Below are positions 1 through 6,952 of a stretch of 8,544 nucleotides of DNA, piece by piece. The position numbers and the translations under genes were made by a program. Each line of letters starts with the position of its first letter. The first letter of the stretch is position 1. The notes under the pieces were generated by a model. It did no database searches. It was given only the letters and a program-made list of their open reading frames with translations, and was not told the origin of the DNA. The DNA lies in the NCBI GenBank assembly GCA_024710445.1, contig JANJUT010000057.1, forward strand, positions 1 through 8,544, written 5' to 3'. The stretch is from Thiobacillus sp. (GTDB lineage Bacteria; Pseudomonadota; Gammaproteobacteria; Burkholderiales; Thiobacillaceae).

Positions 1-52
1 TGCGCGATTCAAGCAACACTTAAATATTTTTATTGGGGGATTCAAGAGGCTG
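1..52 (-). promoter_or_regulatory. AT-rich gap downstream of kdsB, possible leader of the next gene
   Basis: The 52 bases between the kdsB stop and the window edge are AT-rich, unlike the GC-rich genes beside them. Read on the minus strand, a TTGAAT (plus positions 40-45) is followed by a run of A/T, which could be part of a weak promoter or leader for a gene beyond the edge. No hairpin terminator was found after kdsB, so read-through is possible. In related bacteria adk often follows kdsB, but nothing of it is visible here. The promoter call is only a guess from base composition. Confidence 0.15.
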
Positions 53-811
53 CTATGCCGCCCCGAATAACGCACGGACACGTGCCAGATCTTCCGGCGT
101 ATCCACGCCCGGCGCCGGTTCAGCAGCAACCAGGCCGAGACTGATGCGGTAACCGTGCCACAACACGCGCAACTGTTCAAGCATCTCGAATCGTTCCAGC
201 GGCGAAGTGGCCAGGCCGGCATAGGTCCGCAAAAATCCCGCGCGATACGCATACAGCCCGATATGCCGCAGCGCTTCGAGTGCATGCGGCGTGGCTTGCC
301 GGGTTGCAAAGGCGTCTCGCGGCCATGGGATTGGCGCACGACTGAAATACAGCGCATAGCCAGCTTCGTCCGCCACCACCTTGACGACATTGGGATTGAT
401 GAAATCGGCGTGATCATGGATCGGATGCGCCAGCGTGGCCATCACCGCCGCGTCGTGCAAAACCAGTTGCCGCGCCGCTTCGCGAATCAGTTCCGGATCG
501 ATCAGCGGTTCGTCGCCCTGGACATTGACCACCAGCGTGTCGTCCGGCCAGCCCAGGGTTTCGGCCACTTCGACCAGGCGTTCGGTCCCGGACTGATGGT
601 TCGGCGAAGTCATCAGCGCCTGGTAACCGGCGGCTTCAACCGCCTGCTGCACCCGCACATCGTCCGTGGCGACCACTACGTCTTCAGCGCCCGCCTGCAA
701 GGCACGTTCCAGCACGCGCACCACCATCGGGCGTCCACCGATATCTGCCAGCGGTTTGCCCGGCAAGCGGCTGGACGCGTAGCGTGCGGGAATGACCACG
801 CGAAAATGCAT
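53..811 (-). CDS. kdsB: 3-deoxy-manno-octulosonate cytidylyltransferase (CMP-Kdo synthetase)
   Basis: KdsB is a cytoplasmic enzyme that joins CTP and Kdo to give CMP-Kdo, the donor used by the Kdo transferase on the lipid A precursor. The 252-residue protein matches the usual length of about 250. It opens with the family nucleotide-binding signature ([17 protein letters not shown], about residues 5-21). It also carries QGDEP at 98-102, which includes the metal-binding Asp, followed by [17 protein letters not shown] and GVDTPEDL near the C-terminus. I chose the ATG at 811 because it gives the normal short N-terminus. A TTG two codons upstream would also be open. The start lies 2 nt after the Trm112 gene stop and has only a weak Shine-Dalgarno sequence, which suggests translational coupling. 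It is the last gene of the visible operon. Confidence 0.96.
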   Translation of the reverse strand: MHFRVVIPARYASSRLPGKPLADIGGRPMVVRVLERALQAGAEDVVVATDDVRVQQAVEAAGYQALMTSPNHQSGTERLVEVAETLGWPDDTLVVNVQGDEPLIDPELIREAARQLVLHDAAVMATLAHPIHDHADFINPNVVKVVADEAGYALYFSRAPIPWPRDAFATRQATPHALEALRHIGLYAYRAGFLRTYAGLATSPLERFEMLEQLRVLWHGYRISLGLVAAEPAPGVDTPEDLARVRALFGAA

Positions 812-813
812 GG

Positions 814-1002
814 TCAACGCTGGCCGTGAATTTCGTTGACATCCAGGGGGCGGGCCTCTTCCGGCAGCATCACCGGAATATCGTCACGAATGGGATAGGC
901 AATGCGACAGGCATGGCAGATCAGTTCATGGACGGGTTTCTTCCATTCGAGCGGTCCTTTGCAAACCGGGCACACCAGAATTTCAAGAAGCTTGGGGTTC
1001 AT
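814..1002 (-). CDS. ycaR: Trm112/YcaR-family small zinc-ribbon protein
   Basis: This 62-residue protein belongs to the Trm112-like family (bacterial YcaR). Relatives in eukaryotes and archaea activate methyltransferases, but the bacterial role is poorly defined. Two CxxC pairs are present, Cys11/Cys14 and Cys29/Cys32, so all four expected zinc ligands are kept. The family ending ([17 protein letters not shown]) follows directly. The N-terminus ([18 protein letters not shown]) is typical, which supports the ATG at 1002. An AGGA about 9 nt upstream, inside the end of the cyclase gene, can serve as ribosome binding site. The gene overlaps the cyclase by 20 nt in another frame and sits 2 nt before kdsB. 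The lpxK-trm112-kdsB association is common in proteobacteria. Confidence 0.93.
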   Translation of the reverse strand: MNPKLLEILVCPVCKGPLEWKKPVHELICHACRIAYPIRDDIPVMLPEEARPLDVNEIHGQR

Positions 1003-2092
1003 CAGTCAGATTCCTATAAAACGTTGGGGCATCAGCCTTATCCTGCTGCTGCGATTTATTTTGATAAAGATGGATATCGGCCACCGACAGCAAGGTCACC
1101 AAGTCATGGCCATCCTGCGGCGCATGACTTACGCCCAGGCTCACGGCCATGGGCAGTCCATTGCCCTGACTCCATACCTGGGTACGCGATTCAATGCGCT
1201 CGAATATCTGGCGAATCGCCGCTTCGTCACGATGCGGCAGCAGGGCGACAAATTCGTCTCCGCCCCAGCGGCCACATACACCCAGTTCGGCTGATTCCTT
1301 GAATATCTGCGCAAATTCGGCCAGTACCCGGTCACCCACGCCGTGACCATAGCGGTCGTTCACTTCCTTGAACTGGTTCAGGTCAGCAAACAATACGGTC
1401 GCAGGCGCGCCGTCCCCGGCTTTTTTCAGCATGCAGTCGGCGGCCGCCAGCAGGCCATGGCGATTGAGCAGCCCCGTCAACGTGTCGAAGCGGCTGCGGT
1501 AATCCAGCTGACGGCGCTGTCCATCGATGCGCGACATCAGGATATAGGCATACAACGCCAGCGTGACCCAGAACACGCCAAAAAACACGTCGCCTGCGTT
1601 GACCCCGAACCCGCCCAGACGATAGCGGAACGCGAACGCAATCGCCATACCCAGAAAAGCCCCGCCCAGCACTTCACCGAACAGGCGCATGCCATAGCGC
1701 ATGCCGTTTCCCAGCAGCACCATCAGGAAGGCCAGGGCAGAAGGCGGAATGGGATTGGGGTCGTGGATGACGCAGAGCGTCACGATGACCAGGTCGGCCA
1801 CCATGGCACTGCGTATCCCCAGCAAGGTGACATGCTGCAGCGCCTGGCGAAAGAACCAGGTATTGAGAATGAAATACATCCCCAGCGCGATCAGCAACTG
1901 CTCGATGCTGAACAGGACAGGGGACACCGATTCCAGTGTCGAAAAATAGATTACTGCCAGCGAAAAAAACAGATAGCGGGTAAAGAACTGGGTCACGATT
2001 TCCGAGCGGTCGGGCATCCAGAAGCCCATATCACCGGCTTCGGTTTCCCACCGGCACGGGTGGCGACGGTCACTCCAGTCAGAATTCTGCAT
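983..2092 (-). CDS. membrane-bound GGDEF diguanylate cyclase
   Basis: Predicted diguanylate cyclase, making cyclic di-GMP from two GTP at the inner membrane. Numbered from the start chosen here (369 residues), about six hydrophobic segments fill residues 35-187 and a GGDEF domain covers about 200-353. The domain keeps [11 protein letters not shown], the metal-binding region [19 protein letters not shown], an intact GGDEF at 277-281, SLGVSHAP and a closing ADIHLYQNK. The inhibitory RxxD site expected five residues before GGDEF is missing: residues 268-271 read AELG. The open frame extends to 2188, but that start would lie deep inside lpxK. The ATG at 2092 has AAGGGA 6 nt upstream and overlaps lpxK by only 14 nt. 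The ATGs at 2110 and 2029 are alternatives. The end overlaps the Trm112 gene by 20 nt. Its presence in a lipid A operon is unusual. The signal sensed is unknown. Confidence 0.9.
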   Translation of the reverse strand: MQNSDWSDRRHPCRWETEAGDMGFWMPDRSEIVTQFFTRYLFFSLAVIYFSTLESVSPVLFSIEQLLIALGMYFILNTWFFRQALQHVTLLGIRSAMVADLVIVTLCVIHDPNPIPPSALAFLMVLLGNGMRYGMRLFGEVLGGAFLGMAIAFAFRYRLGGFGVNAGDVFFGVFWVTLALYAYILMSRIDGQRRQLDYRSRFDTLTGLLNRHGLLAAADCMLKKAGDGAPATVLFADLNQFKEVNDRYGHGVGDRVLAEFAQIFKESAELGVCGRWGGDEFVALLPHRDEAAIRQIFERIESRTQVWSQGNGLPMAVSLGVSHAPQDGHDLVTLLSVADIHLYQNKSQQQDKADAPTFYRNLTDEPQAS

Positions 2093-3122
2093 TGCCCATC
2101 CCTTCGTCATTGGCGCGCCTGCCCTGATCGTGTTGTTGTTTGAGACGGGCAGCCAGCCATTCGATGAATCCGCATTCCGGGGCGACATCCAGTTCTACCG
2201 CCCACCAGTTTGACCCCGCAAACCTTGAGCATTTTACCGCGTCTTTTTCGGTCATCAGCACATGGCCGCCGGCCGGGAGTTCATGGGGTTGGAAGGCATG
2301 ATGGTCGGCAAAGCCGCGCGGGGTAAATTTCAGGCCCTGCTTGCGCAGCATGTCAAAAAATCCCTGCGGATGCCCAATCCCCGTAACGGCAAGCCAGTTG
2401 GCAGGCGGCAAGGCCTGCAGTGCCTGTTTTTCAGAGGGGTTGCCAAGACGGAACGCCTGGCCCACCGAGTAATCCGCCCGCCAGGTTTTCATGGATAAAT
2501 CAGTGCGCGGCTGGGCGGTTCCCCGCACAACCTGGATCACGGCATCCACGCAGCCAAGGCGGTTGCGCGGCTCGCGCAGGGGCCCGGCCGGCAGCGGCCA
2601 GCCATTGCCCAGTCCGGTCGCCGCATCGACGACCGCCAACTCGATATCACGCTGCAGGCGGTAATGTTGCAGGCCATCGTCGGACACAATCAGGTCAACC
2701 TCGGGATGGCGTGCCAGAAGATGCTGTGCCGCCGCAACCCGGTCACGGCCCACCACTACCGGAACGCCTGTTTTAATCCGGATCAGCAGCGGTTCGTCGC
2801 CCACTTCCGCCGGCGAACTGTCTGGCCGCACGTCCATGCAACCCTGTGCCGTTCCACCGTAGCCCCGGCTCACCACGCCGGGTTGGTAACCCTGGACGCG
2901 CAGCCATTGCACCAGCCAGATCACCAGCGGGGTTTTGCCGCTGCCGCCCGCGGTGATGTTGCCCACCACGATCACCGGCACACCGACGGCAACTGGACTC
3001 AGCCAGCCGCGCCGGTACGCCAGACGGCGCAGTCCGGACACTGCAGCGAACAGCACAGACAAAGGCAATAGCAGCACCGTGAGGACGCTTGTACGCGCCC
3101 AAAGATGCTGAATGGACAACAC
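2079..3122 (-). CDS. lpxK: tetraacyldisaccharide 4'-kinase (lipid A 4'-kinase)
   Basis: LpxK phosphorylates the 4' position of the tetraacyldisaccharide-1-phosphate to make lipid IVA, at the cytoplasmic face of the inner membrane. The 347 residues fit the family. A hydrophobic N-terminal helix (about 12-30) anchors the protein. A Walker A motif, GNITAGGSGKT, lies at 54-64. VVSRGYGG follows at about 83-90, VGDEP at 107-111 and the family motif SDDGLQH at 147-153. FADHHAF near the C-terminus holds the His expected in the active site. The start is a GTG at 3122, immediately followed by a TTG, with a weak ribosome binding site. It lies 12 nt after the exbD stop, so translation probably depends on coupling. 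The 3' end overlaps the cyclase start. Confidence 0.96.
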   Translation of the reverse strand: MLSIQHLWARTSVLTVLLLPLSVLFAAVSGLRRLAYRRGWLSPVAVGVPVIVVGNITAGGSGKTPLVIWLVQWLRVQGYQPGVVSRGYGGTAQGCMDVRPDSSPAEVGDEPLLIRIKTGVPVVVGRDRVAAAQHLLARHPEVDLIVSDDGLQHYRLQRDIELAVVDAATGLGNGWPLPAGPLREPRNRLGCVDAVIQVVRGTAQPRTDLSMKTWRADYSVGQAFRLGNPSEKQALQALPPANWLAVTGIGHPQGFFDMLRKQGLKFTPRGFADHHAFQPHELPAGGHVLMTEKDAVKCSRFAGSNWWAVELDVAPECGFIEWLAARLKQQHDQGRRANDEGMGNAEF

Positions 3123-3134
3123 GATTACGCCCGC

Positions 3135-3551
3135 TTAAGGGGCGGACTGGGTGGCAAAGGTAATGCGGGTCAGACCAACCCGGCGGGCTGCCTCCATTAC
3201 GTTCACCACGGATTGATGGGCTGCGCGCGCATCGGCATTGATTACCACCACCGCTTCGTTCTGCTCGGCCGCAGCCTGTTTCAATGCAATGGCCAATTCC
3301 TCAACCGAGGCCTCCCCCACCGCCGCATTGTCGATCTGGTAGCGGCCATTTTCAGCCACGGCCACTTCGATTTGCCTGGGTTGGCTGGGAGTCTGCTCGG
3401 CGCTGCTGGTCGGCAGGTTGATCTTGAGTTCGGCAAAGCGCGCGTAAGTGGTCGTCACCGCAAGAAAAATCACGATGACCAGCAGAATGTCGATAAACGG
3501 AATCAGGTTGATTTCCGGATAATCTTCGCGGCGGCCTCTACGAAAATTCAT
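3135..3551 (-). CDS. exbD: ExbD/TolR-family biopolymer transport protein
   Basis: This is the small subunit of an ExbB-ExbD (TolQ-TolR-like) proton channel that turns the proton-motive force into mechanical work on envelope partners. The 138-residue protein has a short basic cytoplasmic N-terminus, one membrane segment (about 15-37) and a periplasmic domain. The conserved membrane Asp is present at position 21 in INLIPFIDILLVIVIFL. The periplasmic part includes VVVINADARAAHQSVVNVMEAARRVG, a typical ExbD/TolR ending. The ATG at 3551 has GGAAG 9 nt upstream and lies 6 nt after the exbB stop. No tonB, receptor or tolAB genes are visible. In this lpxK-linked arrangement the pair may serve envelope transport rather than TonB-dependent uptake, but that is inference. 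Confidence 0.93.
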   Translation of the reverse strand: MNFRRGRREDYPEINLIPFIDILLVIVIFLAVTTTYARFAELKINLPTSSAEQTPSQPRQIEVAVAENGRYQIDNAAVGEASVEELAIALKQAAAEQNEAVVVINADARAAHQSVVNVMEAARRVGLTRITFATQSAP

Positions 3552-3557
3552 GACGGT

Positions 3558-4163
3558 TTACTTCCGGTCGCCGTGAACGATTTCCACCAGCTTGATCGCC
3601 TGCTGCTCCATGTCCACCACCAGCGACTCCACCTTGCTGCGGAAATAACGGTAGAAAATAATTGCCGGGATGGCCACGATCAGGCCGAAAGCCGTGTTGT
3701 AGAGGGCAATCGAGATCCCGTGCGCCAGTTGCCCCGGATTGGTCCCGGTTGCCGTCTGTGCGCCAAAGATTTCGATCATGCCGATGACCGTGCCCAGCAA
3801 GCCCAGCAACGGTGCCATGCTGGCCACGGTGCCCAGCGACGTCAAAAAGCGGTCGAGATCGTGCGTGACGGCGCGGCCTGCTTCCTCGATCGATTCCTTC
3901 ATCACTTCACGTGAGTTGTGCGCGTTTTTCAGTGCCGTAGAAAAGATCCGCCCCATCGGCGAGCCTTCGGCCAGCCGCGCCACCAGTTCGGGTGTCACGC
4001 CGCGTTCCTGATAAACCTTGATGGTCGCCATCAGCAAATCCGGCGGTGCGACTTCCTGCGTACGCAAGCTGTAGGCACGTTCGATAATAATGGCCACGGC
4101 AATAATCGACGCCAGGATCAATGGCCAGATCGGCCAGCCGGCCGCCTCAATAATGGCAAGCAC
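3558..4163 (-). CDS. exbB: ExbB/TolQ/MotA-family proton channel protein
   Basis: ExbB is the large membrane subunit that pairs with ExbD. With a GTG start at 4163 the product has 201 residues, close to lpxK-linked homologues. It has three membrane segments, at about 10-28, 108-133 and 150-173. The second holds the signature GTVASMAPLLGLLGTVIGMIEIF and the third ISIALYNTAFGLIVAIPAIIF, which are the family's pore helices. The frame is open up to 4367, but that extension is low in hydrophobicity, Cys-rich and unlike the family. The GTG is preceded by GGAG with a 9-nt spacer, and MLAIIEAAGWPIWPLIL is a typical N-terminus. I therefore reject the longer start. It is the first gene of the envelope operon. 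Confidence 0.93.
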   Translation of the reverse strand: MLAIIEAAGWPIWPLILASIIAVAIIIERAYSLRTQEVAPPDLLMATIKVYQERGVTPELVARLAEGSPMGRIFSTALKNAHNSREVMKESIEEAGRAVTHDLDRFLTSLGTVASMAPLLGLLGTVIGMIEIFGAQTATGTNPGQLAHGISIALYNTAFGLIVAIPAIIFYRYFRSKVESLVVDMEQQAIKLVEIVHGDRK

Positions 4164-4194
4164 TCGATACCACTCCAATAAACACAACAACCGA

Positions 4195-4224
4195 AATGTA
4201 GCGCCCGCATACCGGTTTCGGCAA
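4195..4224 (-). promoter_or_regulatory. candidate promoter for the exbB-exbD-lpxK operon
   Basis: On the minus strand, TTGCCG (plus positions 4219-4224) and TACATT (plus positions 4195-4200) are separated by 18 nt. Each matches the sigma-70 consensus at 4 of 6 positions. Transcription would begin about 25 nt before the GTG start of exbB, which leaves room for its GGAG ribosome binding site. Such matches arise easily by chance. A second candidate -35 (TTGACG, plus positions 4413-4418) lies farther upstream, but its best -10 (TATGAT, plus 4386-4391) is 21 nt away. Confidence 0.3.
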
Positions 4225-4263
4225 GTGCTCCGTTTTTGGGAGGCGCGTCCATTCCCGCGCATG

Positions 4264-4290
4264 ACTTCTCCACAGATGATGTGGATAAGT
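4264..4290. repeat. 11-bp inverted repeat containing a perfect DnaA box
   Basis: Arms ACTTCTCCACA (4264-4274) and TGTGGATAAGT (4280-4290) are reverse complements at 10 of 11 positions and flank the 5-nt spacer GATGA. The right arm contains TGTGGATAA (4280-4288), the exact complement of the classical DnaA box TTATCCACA. The left arm contains TTCTCCACA (4266-4274), which matches at 8 of 9 positions in the opposite orientation. A third partial match, TGTGGAACT, follows at 4294-4302 (6 of 9). There is no T-run, so it does not look like a terminator. It lies between the divergent exbB and xseA genes, and could bind DnaA or a dimeric regulator. Confidence 0.6.
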
Positions 4291-4499
4291 CTGTGTGGAA
4301 CTGCCTGTCGCATTTCGTAAATGCCCGTACACAAAGGGAAAAACGATTTGGCACAAAAAGTAACCAATCCTCTTTTTTCATATAAATCATATGGTTATGA
4401 AAACACAACTATCGTCAATAGGATTTCGAAGTTTTTTTAGTGACATTTTTCAGCCTGTGCATGAACCGCGCCGAATGTAAAGCCGCTATCCTGCACGCC

Positions 4500-5855
4500 A
4501 TGGATTTACTGGACGACCTTCCCGACAGCACGCCCAGCCTGCCCGTGCTCACGGTGAGCGAATTGAACCGCATGGCGCGCCGCGCGCTGGAGTCGCAACT
4601 CCCCTTGTTGTGGGTCGAAGGCGAAGTCTCCAATTTCATCCGCGCCGCGTCCGGCCACTGGTATTTTTCCCTGAAGGATGCCAGTGCACAGGTGCGCTGC
4701 GTGATGTTTCGCGGCCGCAATCAGTTTGCCGACTTCACTCCCGCCAACGGCGATCATGTTGAAATCCGTGCCCTGCCCTCGCTTTATGAAGCACGCGGCG
4801 AATTCCAGCTCGGCGCGGAGTCCATCCGCCGCGCCGGGGCCGGGCGCTTGTATGAAGCCTTTCTGAAGCTGAAGGCCAAACTCGAAGCCGAAGGCTTGTT
4901 TGATCCACGCGGCAAACGCAGCCTGCCCCGTTTCCCGCGCTGCATCGGCATCGTCACCTCGCCGCAGGCTGCCGCCCTGCACGACGTGCTGACCGCGCTG
5001 GCACGGCGCATGCCGGGTTTGCCGGTCATCCTCTATCCGACCCCGGTACAGGGCGCTGGCGCAGGTGCGCAGATCGCCACAGCCATCCGCACCGCCGGTA
5101 CGCGGGCCGAGTGCGACGTGCTGCTGGTATGCCGGGGCGGCGGATCCCTGGAAGATCTGTGGGCGTTCAACGATGAAGCGGTGGCACGTGCGATTGCCGC
5201 CAGTCCGATACCGGTAGTGAGCGGGGTCGGCCATGAAACCGATTTCACGCTGGCAGATTTTGCCGCCGACCTGCGCGCACCCACGCCCACTGCAGCGGCC
5301 GAGCTTGCCAGCCCGGTACGGCAGGAGTTGCTGGTGCAGCTGGAGCAACTGGCCCGCCAGCTTCAGCATCACCTGATTCGCCGGCAGCAGAATGAAACCC
5401 AGCGCCTGGATTACCTGGCACGGCGGCTGGTGCACCCCGCCGAACTGCTGCGGCGCCAGCAGCTTGGGTTAAACCAGCTGCTCCAGCGCCTGCATCACGC
5501 CGTCCGTTCCCGTCTGACCCGTGAACAGCTTCAGGTCACGCAGTTGAGCCAGCGTCTGGTGACGCCGCGGCATGCCATCCGGCGTGAGCAACTCGGGCTG
5601 GATGCACTGTCCGCACGATCGCGGCGCGCCATTCAGAATGGCCTCATGCAGCGTCAGCTCACCCTGGCACGCCTCAGCAGCAGCCTTGACCACCTCAGCC
5701 CCGAAGACGTGCTGGCGCGTGGCTACAGCATCGTTCAGCTGGAAAACGGCGCGGTCGTGCAGGATGCGTCCACACTCCAGTCAGGCGACAACATCAGGAT
5801 CCGGCTGCACCGCGGGCATGTACGCGCCACGGTCAAAACCACCACCCCGGATTAA
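4500..5855 (+). CDS. xseA: exodeoxyribonuclease VII large subunit
   Basis: XseA is the catalytic large subunit of exonuclease VII, which degrades single-stranded DNA and works with the small subunit XseB (not in this window). The protein has 451 residues from the ATG at 4500, normal for the family. The N-terminal OB-fold (about 15-115) contains [16 protein letters not shown] and GHWYFSLKD. The catalytic core follows, with [14 protein letters not shown] at about 149-162, [16 protein letters not shown] at 211-226 and [29 protein letters not shown] at 241-269. Residues 270-396 are a helical region of repeats. The family ending LARGYSIV lies at 405-412. The frame is open back to a GTG at 4440, with an ATG at 4461, but neither has a better ribosome binding site and MDLLDDLP gives the better N-terminus. 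The stop codon overlaps that of miaA. Confidence 0.95.
   Translation: MDLLDDLPDSTPSLPVLTVSELNRMARRALESQLPLLWVEGEVSNFIRAASGHWYFSLKDASAQVRCVMFRGRNQFADFTPANGDHVEIRALPSLYEARGEFQLGAESIRRAGAGRLYEAFLKLKAKLEAEGLFDPRGKRSLPRFPRCIGIVTSPQAAALHDVLTALARRMPGLPVILYPTPVQGAGAGAQIATAIRTAGTRAECDVLLVCRGGGSLEDLWAFNDEAVARAIAASPIPVVSGVGHETDFTLADFAADLRAPTPTAAAELASPVRQELLVQLEQLARQLQHHLIRRQQNETQRLDYLARRLVHPAELLRRQQLGLNQLLQRLHHAVRSRLTREQLQVTQLSQRLVTPRHAIRREQLGLDALSARSRRAIQNGLMQRQLTLARLSSSLDHLSPEDVLARGYSIVQLENGAVVQDASTLQSGDNIRIRLHRGHVRATVKTTTPD
5307..5687 (+). repeat. tandem ~43-residue helical repeats within XseA
   Basis: The coiled-coil part of XseA reads as consecutive units of nearly equal length: residues 270-310 (41), 311-353 (43) and 354-396 (43). 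The last two align without gaps and share a V-x-P start, RR-x-QLGL near position 8, R/A positions in the middle, QL and a closing LS-x-x-L. The first unit is more diverged but ends in the same way (LARRL). E. coli XseA also shows repeated helical segments here, so this is a family trait made unusually visible. The DNA repeats are degenerate. Confidence 0.55.
5852..5855. other. overlapping convergent stop codons (xseA/miaA)
   Basis: The palindrome TTAA supplies both stops: TAA at 5853-5855 for xseA on the plus strand, and the complement of 5852-5854 (also TAA) for miaA on the minus strand. I see no hairpin with a T-run near the junction on either strand, so transcripts from the two genes probably overlap at their 3' ends. 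Confidence 0.85.
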
Positions 5856-6802
5856 TCCGCATCCGCTGCCAGATGACACGCAACCCGCTCGGCGGCTTGC
5901 GCATCGAGATCATCCGCCAGCGCATCCAGTACCACGGCACCGGGCCACGAACGTAACCAGGTCAGCTGCCGTTTGGCGAGCTGGCGGGTGGCGGCGATGC
6001 CCTGATCGCGCAAACCATTCAGGTCTGTTTCACCATCGAGATACGCCCACGCCTGGCGATAGCCAACCGCGCGCATGGCGGGCAGATCAGCGTTGAGTGC
6101 GTAATGCTGGCGCAGGGCTGCCACCTCATCGAGCAGACCTTCGGCCAGCATGGCGTCGAAGCGTTCGGCAATACGCTGATGCAGAATGGCCCGGTCGGAC
6201 GGGATCAGCGCCAGTTGCAGCACGCGGAAAGGCAACACGGTTTGCGCCTTGTCGAGTTGGGCCGACATGGGTTGTCCGGTCAATCGAAAGATTTCCAGTG
6301 CACGCCCCACTCTTTGGGAATCATTCGGCGCCAGCCGTGCGGCGGTCACCGGGTCAACCTGTGCCAGTTCGCCATGCAACGCCGGCCAGCCGCGATCTGC
6401 TGCTTCTTTTTCCAGCACTTGCCGCAAGACGGGATCGGCACGCGGCAAATCATCGAGCCCCTGCAGCAGCGCACGGAAATACAGCATGGTGCCGCCTGTC
6501 AGCAACGGCACCTTGCCGCGTGCCACGATGTCGGCCATCAGGTGCCGCGCATCCTCGCAAAATGCAGCAGCCGAATAGCTTTCGGTGGGATCGCGGATAT
6601 CCAGCAGATGATGGGGCGCCCGCGCCAGCGTGGCGGCATCGGGTTTGGCCGTGCCGACGTTCATGTCACGATAGACCAGCGCCGAATCGACGCTGATGAT
6701 TTCAAGCGGAAAACGCTCGACCAGGCTGACGGCAAGCGCAGTCTTGCCCGAGGCGGTCGGGCCCATCAGGAAGATGGCCGGAGGAAATGAGTTTGCTGAC
6801 AT
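5852..6802 (-). CDS. miaA: tRNA dimethylallyltransferase (tRNA isopentenyltransferase)
   Basis: MiaA transfers a dimethylallyl group from DMAPP to N6 of A37 in tRNAs that read codons starting with U, which improves reading accuracy. The 316 residues match the usual length. A P-loop, GPTASGKT, is at 14-21. [16 protein letters not shown] begins with the catalytic Asp39. [51 protein letters not shown] and [11 protein letters not shown] follow in family order. The ATG at 6802 places the P-loop at the usual distance from the N-terminus. Its ribosome binding site is weak: a GGGGGA lies about 12 nt upstream. The usual partners mutL and hfq are not visible here. Its TAA shares bases with the xseA TAA, so the two convergent genes meet without a spacer. 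Confidence 0.96.
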   Translation of the reverse strand: MSANSFPPAIFLMGPTASGKTALAVSLVERFPLEIISVDSALVYRDMNVGTAKPDAATLARAPHHLLDIRDPTESYSAAAFCEDARHLMADIVARGKVPLLTGGTMLYFRALLQGLDDLPRADPVLRQVLEKEAADRGWPALHGELAQVDPVTAARLAPNDSQRVGRALEIFRLTGQPMSAQLDKAQTVLPFRVLQLALIPSDRAILHQRIAERFDAMLAEGLLDEVAALRQHYALNADLPAMRAVGYRQAWAYLDGETDLNGLRDQGIAATRQLAKRQLTWLRSWPGAVVLDALADDLDAQAAERVACHLAADAD

Positions 6803-6952
6803 AGCGAAAGATTATCCCCCATCACCGCAAACACGCACGGCAGAAGACAACGAATAATTCAGGACTAAAGTGAACAGATAAGCGGCTTGTCCAAGGTCCA
6901 TGAATCGCCAGGCCTGACATGACCTTTTTATTTTTCAGAGGGAGCACAGTCC
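6803..6952. promoter_or_regulatory. divergent intergenic region between miaA and the aldolase gene
   Basis: These 150 bases must hold the promoters of both miaA and the aldolase gene. I found no sigma-70 pair with good spacing on either strand. A GATAAT near the miaA start (plus positions 6811-6816, read on the minus strand) resembles a -10 but has no fitting -35. The stretch just before the aldolase ribosome binding site is T-rich (about 6924-6935). Confidence 0.3.
6937..6944 (+). promoter_or_regulatory. ribosome binding site of the aldolase gene
   Basis: AGAGGGAG lies 8 nt before the ATG at 6953. It is the strongest Shine-Dalgarno sequence in the window and fixes the aldolase start. It also suggests efficient translation, as expected for a central-metabolism enzyme. 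Confidence 0.75.

Larger units (their letters stand above)
4164..4499. other. divergent intergenic region between exbB and xseA
   Basis: About 336 bases separate the chosen exbB and xseA starts. The exbB-proximal half is GC-rich and holds the candidate exbB promoter. The centre holds the DnaA-box inverted repeat at 4264-4290. From about 4330 to 4440 the DNA is AT-rich and probably carries the xseA promoter. TATAAA at 4381-4386 is the best -10-like element, but no good -35 lies at the right distance. CATAT (4379-4383) and ATATG (4389-4393) form a small inverted repeat around it. Several short open frames cross the region but none resembles a known protein or has a convincing ribosome binding site. 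Confidence 0.6.

Noticed and set aside
812..817. TTG at 817 as the kdsB start
   Set aside because: It would overlap the Trm112 stop by 4 nt, as coupled genes often do. The ATG at 811 gives the standard KdsB N-terminus and is a better start codon, so I kept the ATG.
155..829. Plus-strand open frame of 224 codons opposite kdsB
   Set aside because: It lies entirely antisense to a well-conserved gene, its product is rich in His, Arg and Gln as is typical of reverse-frame translations of GC-rich genes, and it matches no known family.
1343..2143. Plus-strand open frame of 266 codons opposite the cyclase gene
   Set aside because: It is a shadow of the cyclase gene on the other strand, with a biased Gln/His/Arg composition and no recognisable motif.
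3105..3914. Plus-strand open frame of 269 codons opposite exbD and exbB
   Set aside because: It is antisense to two clearly recognised genes, and its His/Gln/Arg-rich product has no family features.
4348..4386. TTGGCA and TATAAA as an xseA promoter
   Set aside because: Both elements look reasonable singly, but the spacing is 27 nt, too long for a sigma-70 promoter.
4506..5435. Minus-strand open frame of 309 codons opposite xseA
   Set aside because: It is antisense to the conserved OB-fold and catalytic core of xseA, with no ribosome binding site or known motif.
6104..6790. Plus-strand open frame of 228 codons opposite miaA
   Set aside because: It is antisense to miaA, and its composition is that of a shadow frame.
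6893..6926. Imperfect inverted repeat (GGTCCATG and CATGACC) upstream of the aldolase gene
   Set aside because: One arm has an extra base and the loop is long. It is too weak to call as an operator or hairpin.
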